Source: Notolepis coatsorum
Taxonomy: Eukaryota > Chordata > Actinopteri > Aulopiformes > Paralepididae
Direction of reading: 5' to 3'
Length of the DNA: 64,000 nt
Assembly (NCBI GenBank): GCA_963971535.1
Contig: OZ020586.1
Span: 75,064,949-75,128,948, forward strand
The notes under the pieces were generated by a model. The model was not told where the DNA came from and ran no database searches. It saw nothing but the letters and a program-made list of their open reading frames with translations. The translations under genes were made by a program, and so were the position numbers. Of the stretch, positions 54,049 through 61,988 are shown piece by piece (position 1 is the stretch's first letter; each line of letters begins with the position of its first letter).

Positions 54049-54628
54049 TTAAAGGGGACCTGCATTGCTATTCCTAGCACTATTTGGGCAACTTTACACA
54101 ATTCCTGTGAGCCTATTGAAGACATAAGGTTTTTTTTCAAAGAAAAATGCATTGTTTTATATTTCTAATCAAGTACTCAAAACCATAATTTTTCAGCCTC
54201 AGGATTTCAGGCTGTTATGGCCTGGCTCCGCCCATAAGCACTTTGAGTGACAGTCAGCCCACACAGTCTGCGACTGGTAGACAGAGAGAGATAGAGAGAG
54301 AGAGAGGGGGGGTGGGAGAGAGAGAGAGCGAGAGAGAGAGAGAGACGGGGCGGTGTTTCTGTGCGGGTCCCCTTCTCTCTCTCTCCCTCTCCCGTCCGGG
54401 GGGGTGTGCCGCGCTGCAGCTTGTGCTCCCGAATGGGGGGGGGGGAGTGTTTGCACGGTGGTCTCTCTCTCTCTCTCGATTCGGGAGCAGCTCCGCAGTG
54501 TGTATGTGTGCTCTGTCACGAGGGTCTATCTGATTCTCTCTCTCTCTCTCGCTCGCTCTGTCAAACCCCGTTTGGTGCGCTACAACCACAGAGCCAATCG
54601 GATCACTGTCCGCTTACCCAGCGCCCGT
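54049..54628. mobile_element. TTAA-type element, right end unclear
   Basis: The left end TTAAAGGGGACCTGCATT and the following ACTATTTGGGCAACTTTACA match the start of 28871 and on. No inverse end was found before the satellite resumes at about 54629. The interior has (GA)n and (CT)n at 54287-54345 and 54370-54400. Confidence 0.55.
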
Positions 54629-54845
54629 TAGGTTAGGTTAATATTTGTGTTATGGTTAGGATTAGGTTAATATTTGTGGTTATGATTAGGTTAATTAATA
54701 TTATGGTTAGGATTAGGTTATGGCTAGGATTAGGTAAAGATTTGGGTTATGGTTAGGATTATATTAAGATTATGGTTATTGTTAGGGTTAAATTAAGATT
54801 ATGGTTATGGTTATTGTTAGGATTAGTTTAATATTATGGTTAGAT
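54629..54845. repeat. Degenerate TTAGG-like satellite block
   Basis: Last block of the array before the hAT pair. Confidence 0.75.
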
Positions 54846-54892
54846 AAAAATTGCACTCTGTCTCATATATACCCGTAGTCAGGGGTGTAAAG

Positions 54893-55687
54893 CAGGGGCA
54901 GATTTAGGATTGTAGGAGATCCGGGGCTTAGCCCAGATGGGCCCCCCCCCCCTTTTTTTTTATTTTATTTTTTTTTGGGCAGGCAATGGGTGGTTTGCAG
55001 GGGGTCAGGCACGACCCCCTCCACAAAATTTTTTTTTGAATTTAATGAACCTGTACGTGCAATTTCCTACAATATAGAGCCTTCAATCTTGACCAATAAA
55101 GCTGCTCTTTTCACTATAAAACTCAGTTAACCATAACGTAGTTATGGTTAGATTTATATATTGGGGGGGATATATCATATTTTTCATATAATCAAAAAGT
55201 GGTGGAGCAAGATCATACCTTTGCTCCCCCAAGTTCAATAGTGGGAGAGCAGAGATGCTCCGAATGCTCTTATGGCCAGGCGTCTATGATTCACTGATAC
55301 AAAGTAAAATAGTGCAGTGCAATAAAATAGTTAGTAAAATAGAATAAAATAATGCAATAGTGCATTGCAATAAAATAGTTATCATCGTATTTTTTCGGGA
55401 GGCCGGTAAGGAGTGCATTACAGTAGTCGAGTTGGCTTGAGATAAAGGCATGGATCTGGTTTTCAGCGTCCTTTTGATTTATAAATGGCCGTACTTTAGC
55501 TATGTTTCTAAGGTGGAAGAATTAAGTTTTTGTCAACTAGTTGATTGTGATTTAAAGCTTAGGTCTGAGTCTACCATAACACCAAGACTTAACTCACTCA
55601 AATACAGTTAGCAGCTGGATAGACCACAGATGGAAATTAGCTTCTGCTAAATCTGGTGCAAACATATTTTCATGTAACAATGATGAA

Positions 55688-55722
<35 letters not shown>

Positions 55723-55789
55723 GATTCGGGGCTTTTCAGAATACATCCGGGGCTTGAGCCTAGGTAGCCACCCCCTAGCTCCGCCCCTG
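54893..55789. mobile_element. hAT-like element (inner), TSD GTGTAAAG
   Basis: The ends are CAGGGGCAGATTTAGG and AGCTCCGCCCCTG. A perfect duplication GTGTAAAG lies at 54885-54892 and 55790-55797; the duplicated target is part of the outer element's terminal repeat. It carries an L2 ORF2 fragment. Confidence 0.92.
55388..55600 (-). mobile_element. L2 ORF2 C-terminal fragment inside hAT
   Basis: Nucleotide similarity to 43545-43735, for example GTGCATTACAGTAGTC and ATAAATGGCCGTACTTTAGC. Too short to be functional. Confidence 0.7.
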
Positions 55790-56191
55790 GTGTAAAGTAC
55801 TTGAGTAATTGTACTTCATTACAATACTTAAGTACTGTTTTGGGGGATTTGTACTTTACTCAAGTATTAGGTTTGTATACTTTGTACTTTTACTCCATTA
55901 CATTTCAGAGAAAGAAAACATACTTTTTACTCCTTACATTTAAAATGCAGACCTACAAAGTACAAATCTCACAGGTCCAACCATTTTAATTATATTTTAA
56001 TTGTTTATCTGGCCGAACTAACATTAACGTTATTAATCCTGCGACCGCAGGTAAACAGCCAATCAAATCCCCATCAATGGAAAATGAACCCGCTCATACC
56101 CATGCTGATTGGTCCTTGTGCAACACTAGAAAGAAGGGATCTTTGATTAAACACCTGCTATCAGAAGAATAGACAGTCAGATCCGCATTAT

Positions 56192-56391
56192 GCTGTGGTT
56201 AATATTGTGATATTATTCAGGGTACTCCAGTATTCTGTTTTTTATATTGTGATATTATTCAGGGTACTCCAGTATTCTGTCTTTAATATTGTGATATTAT
56301 TCAGGGTACTCCAGTATTCTGCCTTTAATATTGTGATATTATTCAGGATAATCCAGTATGCTGTGGTTAATATTGTGATATTATTCATGCT
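56192..56391. repeat. 42-bp minisatellite, about five units
   Basis: ATATTGTGATATTATTCAGG recurs at 42-bp steps (56202, 56244, 56286, 56328, 56370). The multiple of three keeps a frame open; not a gene. Confidence 0.92.
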
Positions 56392-56837
56392 GTGATGAGA
56401 ATGCCGTCCATGTTAGTTTACCTTCAACGGAGAAGTGCATTAAATAATCTTTATGCAAAAAAAGTGTCCTCTGTTTTTTCATTTCAGCATTGTCTATCGC
56501 AGAACACATGCCATTGTGGGCAGAGTGTTGGTTTCATTCCAGCCTTGCCTAAACACCAGCTGATGATTTCACTAATTGGCTCACCTCTTCAACTAACTCA
56601 CCTGGTGCAATGTATAGTTAAAATGAAAACTTGGCCCACGATGGAATGAGTTTGAGACCCCTGGTCTATCCCTTTCCCAATTTTTTTTTTTACTTTTACT
56701 TTTTAGTACTTAAGTACATTTAAAAGTAGGACTTTTTGACTTTTACTCACGTGTGTTTTTAGCCAGATACTTAGACTTTTACTTGAGTCAGATTTTGAGA
56801 CGGTAGCCATAATTTCTGGGTACTTTTTACACCCCTG

Positions 56838-56953
56838 CCCGTAGTACGCTCTGCTGAGCGCACTACTCTCTGTAGAGCCTTCCTGTCCTGGGCAGTGCAG
56901 TTGCCAAACCAGGCAGTGATGTTCCCAGTCAGGATGCTGTTGTGGCTGATGGT
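56838..56953 (-). mobile_element. LINE ORF2 fragment, host of two insertions
   Basis: On the minus strand it reads ILTGNITAWFGNCTAQDRKA and VVRSAER, similar to the frame at 29267-29674. The hAT pair and the retroviral LTR adjoin its two sides. Confidence 0.75.
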
Positions 56954-57198
56954 TGTTAACACAGCAAGAGACGATAGTTCCAATTTCAACAGGCAATTTG
57001 TTTAATGAAAGAAAGTTTAACAGCAGAGCTATGGATCAGCAGACGGTCACCACAGTTGAAGAAAAACACTCTAACTTCTCAATCCCTCTGCTTGTCCCAT
57101 AAATCCCTTCTCAGCCCTGCCCCCACATGACAGATATGATGACGTGTCATATTATATCAGATATGACATGACGTACATTAAGATGACACGTAGATTTA

Positions 57199-57396
57199 AC
57201 ATCGAAGAGAGATAAAGACATTAAGAAGAACATAGATTTAACATCGAAGAGAGATAAAAACATTAAGAACATCGAAGAGAGATAAAGACATTAAGAAGAA
57301 CATAGATTTAACATCGAAGAGAGATAAAAACATTAAGAACATCGAAGAGAGATAAAGACATTAAGAAGAACATAGATTTAACATCGAAGAGAGATG
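57199..57396. repeat. 70-bp higher-order repeat in LTR
   Basis: ACATCGAAGAGAGATA anchors at 57199, 57241, 57269, 57311, 57339 and 57381 alternate 42- and 28-bp spacings. Confidence 0.9.
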
Positions 57397-57645
57397 CAAG
57401 ATTAGTGAGATGTGTGTGTGTATATGTGTGTGTATGAAAGAGAGAGTCAAGATTAGTGAGATGTGTGTGTGTATATGTGTGTGTATGAAAGAGAGAAAAG
57501 ATTGGTGAGATGTGTGTGTGTATATGTGTGTGTATGAAAGAGAGAAAAGATTAGTGAGATGTGTGTGTGTATATGTGTGTGTATGAAAGAGAGAAAAGAT
57601 TAGTGAGATGTGTGTGTGTATATGTTTGTGTATGAAAGAGAGAAA
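57397..57645. repeat. 49-51-bp minisatellite in LTR
   Basis: Five units of ATTAGTGAGATGTGTGTGTG..GTATGAAAGAGAG, anchors at 57405, 57456, 57505, 57554 and 57603. Confidence 0.92.
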
Positions 57646-57830
57646 AGGACAAGATATGATGTATAAGATTAAAGCACACGATATGATGTACGAGATTAAA
57701 AGCACACAACGTGATGTACTGAAATGTCTATCTGCAAGTTGTTTTAAGAACATCAGCCAGACCGTCTTTCAGTACTGCTTAGTTGACCCATATTAAACTA
57801 GTTCACTTCATATACACATTTTCCCCAACA

Positions 57831-57846
57831 TTCCCCCATTTGGGGC
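57831..57846 (-). other. Retroviral polypurine tract
   Basis: On the minus strand GCCCCAAATGGGGGAA abuts the LTR start. Confidence 0.75.
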
Positions 57847-59742
57847 TATCCCTAGTCCCACCCAAATCATATAACCAAGAAAATGTGAACGTCTAACTAA
57901 ACGAGACGCTTTGACCCTTTTAACCTTCCAATTAAGAGTACCCTCCTCCCGTTCGGATGCACTCCTTCCCCTACTTAGATGCACCTCTCCCCGTAAGGTT
58001 TAGGCAGTCCGCTACGACGCAACAACCAGCTCCTTTCTCAGGACTGCCTTGTCCGACGTCGGCCCCTCTCCCCCAACAGAGATGCAGGTCTCCACTTCCG
58101 GCGGTAAGGTCTCCTCTCATGAACGGAAGCAGTCCCCTTATTTTACCTTCAGGTGCAGTTTAAGGCTGGGTCCCTTTCCAACCTTAGGAGAGACAATCCA
58201 GATTCCTCTGAATTGACACCCCTTACCCTTCTGCTTCCCAGTGGTTCTTTTCAAACCTGCTGATCACAGAAGCACAACTCGCCTACTAACCCTGTATCGG
58301 TTAGTAAGGTTACTGTGGCCTGACTGTACATTGAGCCAGGTGCATTCATGCCACTGTTGTCCAGTCACTCACGGTCCCACATCCCGCGTGTCTGTGACTA
58401 TAAACAGGGTCATAACGCTCTCCCAACCGGCTGGCGACCCAGTCGATAGCGACCTCATAGTCCGTCATCAAGTCAGGACCCCAAGCGGCTGACTGTCCGT
58501 AGTACCTATCAGCCACTCAGTTTAGAAACCGACGGTCTTGTCCCCACCCCGCTTGCTCCGGGCATGGAAATATTGACTGTTTTCGCCAGCCTTGCCTGTT
58601 CACGGCAGGAGCTGTGCCCCCTACGGTGCACCGCCCTGCTCCTAGGTGTGGACTGTCGCCCACGTACCACCCAGTGCCCACACCAACTTACGTGCGACGT
58701 TTCCTGGGCCGACTAGACGGTACCACAGTGGTATGTTATTTCATACCTCGTTACGCACGAGGGCCTTCAGTCACTCCCCAGCACTATATGTATGTGTTTA
58801 ACGTGCGCCCAGACTCTTGCGAGCCCACTGCCGCCTGTTATGGTCTAGAGGTTCGGGGTGCCTACCCCCTCCCTAAACCATATTTACATAATAAAAGTTT
58901 AAATGCCTAATCTAAACAAGAAACCTAATACATTTTAAATGTCTAACTAAACAAGAACGCTTACTTCATTCACTGGACCCCTAACGGACCAACAAAGGCT
59001 GACTACCGTTCTCACAATAAACACAAAACCGCTCAAAACAAGAGTAATAATAAAACATCAAAAAAAACACCCCAATTTATAATCCTAACCTGACAGACAA
59101 ATCCCCCCAACCTCCACCGCTTACCAAATGAGCCACAGTTCCGGCCGGAAACCGCGACTCTCATCAGGGAAAGGAGAAGTTGACCGTCAGAACTAAACAT
59201 AGAACATCCCTCCCCCAAAAAGAAATGACATTGTCTCTTCCATAACATTGAGTCCTAGTGTCCATCGCTCAGCCCCCCTTCCATGCCCTCGCCATAGTCT
59301 CCTCACCGTATTGCCAAAAGTCACATTTTGCCAATACAGCAACCACCACGCCACACCTCCAGTCCCCGTAGAAGCATGTCCCCATGCCTGGACGGGAGGC
59401 GCTGGTCCCGACCTCACCACGTGTCCCCCCATCTTCGACGGGAGGTGCCCATCTTGCCCACTGCGTTAGCCCCCCCCTTTGTCCCTTCAGTCCCCAGAAC
59501 CGATCCCCAGAACACTTCTTCTCAATGCTTCCTCAGGCTCAGAACCGACACTCCGTACCATTCCATACCGATGCCCCTTCCCATTCCGGTTTGACCAGGA
59601 CCATGAGTAAAATAAACAAAAATAATAAAAAATAAACCATCACTCAGACCATCCCCCGTCACTCTTAAAGGAAAGAACCAATACAAAATGTCTTCAAAAA
59701 ACCTTTACATGTTTTTTTTTTTTTTTTTTTTTTTTTGAAATA
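57847..59742 (-). other. Long non-coding segment between env and 3' LTR
   Basis: About 1.9 kb that is C-rich on the plus strand (G-rich in the viral RNA). Minus-strand frames are short (for example 59193-59432) and show no domain I recognise. A T run at 59711-59736 marks an A-rich tract in the viral RNA. Some fish retroviruses carry accessory genes here, but I see none intact. Confidence 0.6.
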
Positions 59743-59946
59743 AAAGGAATAAACCAAACCAAACTGAACCAAACAGAAAGAAAATGTCCCTTCCTCACCA
59801 TACGCCTAGTTAAAGGAATAAAACAAACAAAACTGAACCAAACAGAAAGAAAATGTCCCTTCCTCACCATACGCCTAGTTAAAGGAATAAAACAAACAAA
59901 ACTGAACCAAACAAAAAGAAAATGTCCCTACCTCACCATACCCCTA
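59743..59946. repeat. 69-bp tandem repeat, three units, reaching the env stop
   Basis: Units starting AAAGGAATAAA at 59743, 59812 and 59881, containing GAAAATGTCCCT.CCTCACCA. The last unit runs into the env stop codon at 59944-59946, so the repeat unit derives from the region just 3' of env. Confidence 0.9.
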
Positions 59947-61074
59947 ATCCTCTATCCCCTCGTCTCCCTCTAAGGCAGCATAAAGCTGAGGGCATGGCCC
60001 GATTTGTGGCTCAATCTCTTTCTGCCCCACCATCAGCATTCGGCTCGTTACGTGTGAAGTTACCAGCCTACCCAAGAGAGGCATACCACAACAGAAAAGG
60101 AGAACCAATATCAACCCTGCCACCCCAATGGATATCCCCGTCTGCATAACTATGCTTCCCCACTGTCCCAATCTTTCCAACACCCCACTCCCCCACCATT
60201 CTTCATTCCGGCCAGAATTCCCCCTCAACTCCTCCCTCAAATCCTTCAGCTTAGCCATGGCCTCGGAGAACTTTCCCCCTGGCCCCACATTCGTCGGAAT
60301 GAATGTGCAGCAGTACTGTCCAAACATGGAACAGACTCCACCCTTCTCCGCCATTAACCAGTTCAGAGCCTGTCTATTCTGCCACGCCACCGTACTGGTC
60401 GCGTGCATCTGGTCCCCCATTGCATCCAACGCCTCCTCGGTGTAGTTGAGATACCGCTGCTGATTGTAAAACAAATAGTTGATCCACCCGGTGTTCTTAT
60501 TGACCGATATCCATGGCAGAATAGACTCAAACCCTGCCGCAATCTCATTCTTAGCCATGAACTCGGCTGGAATGCCCCTTGGCTGTCCTATGCTGTCCAG
60601 ATACACCCTTGGGTCTGCCTTGTAGCTACACTTCGTTCGAGAGATAGGAGACTCAGAAGGTCCTTCCGTCACTGATAATGGTAGGACCACCATTGGCATG
60701 ATCGCCTGAACCCGGGCACATCTACCTGACCAATCTAAAGGAAGTGTATTCCTCAACCTCCTACCGCCGCAGAGCCAGTATTGGTCCGCCAGTGCTATAT
60801 CCTGGACATGAAAAGGGCAAGCTACAGGCCGTGGGTTGGTATCCACTCCCTTTAACACGACCCCGTGTCCACACTTTCCTTCTTTCGTGCAGTTAGTCGT
60901 GATGCTCCAAATAGTAGTGCACCGCCCCTCTGCCACCTCCCCTACGTCCCGGGTCCCCTCCTTTTGCAAGCACTCGAAATCCTTGGTCAGCCATAGTTTG
61001 ACACCTCTGGGTATTGGCAACCCCGTCGCTACCCCCTGCACACGTACATCCAATTTCCTACAACGTTCCCGCAT
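59944..61074 (-). pseudogene. Retroviral env, 3' part: end of SU and TM subunit
   Basis: 376 codons in a different frame from the 5' part. The C-terminal third is a gamma-type transmembrane subunit: IAAGFESILPW, YNQQRYLNYT, the immunosuppressive-like region ending in a CX6CC motif (about residues 246-255), a membrane segment (about 306-335, GISIGVAGLILVLLFCC) and a short tail. I see no R-X-K/R-R furin site at the expected SU/TM boundary. In intact relatives the protein sits on the virion and fuses membranes. Here the frameshift at about 61030-61075 breaks it, so the normal Env cannot be made from this copy. Confidence 0.85.
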
Positions 61075-61988
61075 AGTGACATCCTTGAAATCCGTGACGT
61101 TTCCTGCCGCCTTAAAAAACGACTAGAGCCGAGAAACCCCAAACACTCTGCCTCGCACCAAGGGCGACTATTATGGGGCCCCTCCCATGCCTCTGCGTCC
61201 CTGTCACACTGAGCCCAACTGAACTTCGTACCCTTCACCAGCAGCCTATCCGGACGTGCCTTGGAGCAGACATAACAATCCTCTATCTGATTCTGCACGC
61301 TCGTGTACTGGACCCACTTAAACCACTCATTCCCTAAAGCCGCCCTATACATCGGGTCAGCCTCCGGGTCTTCCTCGTCATAGTCATAGTCGCCCCCATC
61401 TTGTTCCCCGGAAGGAAGCAAACCCCTCAACCTGGCCCAGAGTGAGCCCACTGAGTCCCTCAACGTTCCGGCTGTCCTCTGGAACATATCCTGTCCCCCC
61501 ACCTCTTCCGACTCAGTGTCCTTGACCTCCCTTTTTCCCCTCACCCCTGTCCCCTGTGCTTGGTTCGGGACAGGCTCAACCCTCCTATCTACCCCCACAA
61601 CCCGATCCTCGTTAGTATAGTGGTAAGTATCCCCGCCTGTAACGGGGGAATGGTCAAAATCAAAAACATGCCCTTGCGGTCCTCCGGGAAACACCCCTTT
61701 TGGTTGTAGTCTTATCTTCTCCCCCCCTTCCTCGATGGAGGGCAGAGGGGGCGCCTGATTCTGAGCCTGGTCATGAAAGCCTGCCGGTACTTGAGCCTGA
61801 GCGGGACCCCGTGGGACTCCTACCCACTCAAACCCGTCATCCTCAAGGACGGGTCGACCGTGACGGTTCTCAATGACGTCGTTGCCCCCGGCCGACCGTC
61901 CGCACACTGCTGCCAACATCTGCGGGAGCATCAGCAGGCACTGCACCTTCCAGTTGCCGTCTCGGGCCCTCCATGTCGGGTTCTGCAT
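61029..61988 (-). pseudogene. Retroviral env, 5' part: leader and SU
   Basis: 319 codons, overlapping the end of pol by 119 nt, as env often does. The N-terminus has a short hydrophobic run (CLLMLPQMLAAVC, about residues 17-29) that could serve as signal sequence. An acidic, proline-rich region contains RGKR (about 149-152), a furin-like site. A CXXC motif (CYVC, about 236-239) is typical of gamma-type SU. The frame ends out of register with the TM part. An antisense tRNA-Asp-like segment lies within it at 61606-61648. Signal peptide and cleavage are inferences. Confidence 0.8.
61606..61648 (+). other. tRNA-Asp 5'-half-like segment, antisense to env
   Basis: 43 nt starting TCCTCGTTAGTATAGTGGT correspond to positions 1-43 of vertebrate tRNA-Asp(GUC) as I recall it, with 3 differences (20, 36 and 40). 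It includes the D arm and the anticodon stem-loop; the anticodon position reads GTA instead of GTC. The T arm and acceptor 3' strand are absent, so it is not a tRNA gene. It is in frame with env on the other strand, encoding PVTGGDTYHYTNED there. Confidence 0.75.

Larger units (their letters stand above)
54880..56837. mobile_element. hAT-like element (outer), TSD CCCGTAGT
   Basis: The ends are CAGGGGTGTAAAG and TTTTTACACCCCTG, with TACTTTTACT-rich subterminal sequence. A perfect 8-bp duplication CCCGTAGT lies at 54872-54879 and 56838-56845. A second hAT sits 13 bp inside its left end. It contains a 42-bp minisatellite. No transposase. Confidence 0.92.
56954..57830 (-). repeat. Endogenous retrovirus 3' LTR
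   Basis: Ends TGTT (56954) and AACA (57830) are inverted; on the minus strand it starts TGTTGGGGAAAATG, directly after a purine tract. An ATTAAA polyadenylation signal lies at 57001-57006 on the minus strand, near the U5 end. The U3 part carries two tandem arrays. The matching 5' LTR is outside the window, so the limits are inferred from ends and purine tract only. Confidence 0.8.

Noticed and set aside
57957..58910. Plus-strand frames in the env-LTR interval as an antisense retroviral gene
   Set aside because: They are short, proline-rich from C-rich composition and separated by stops; no domain recognised.
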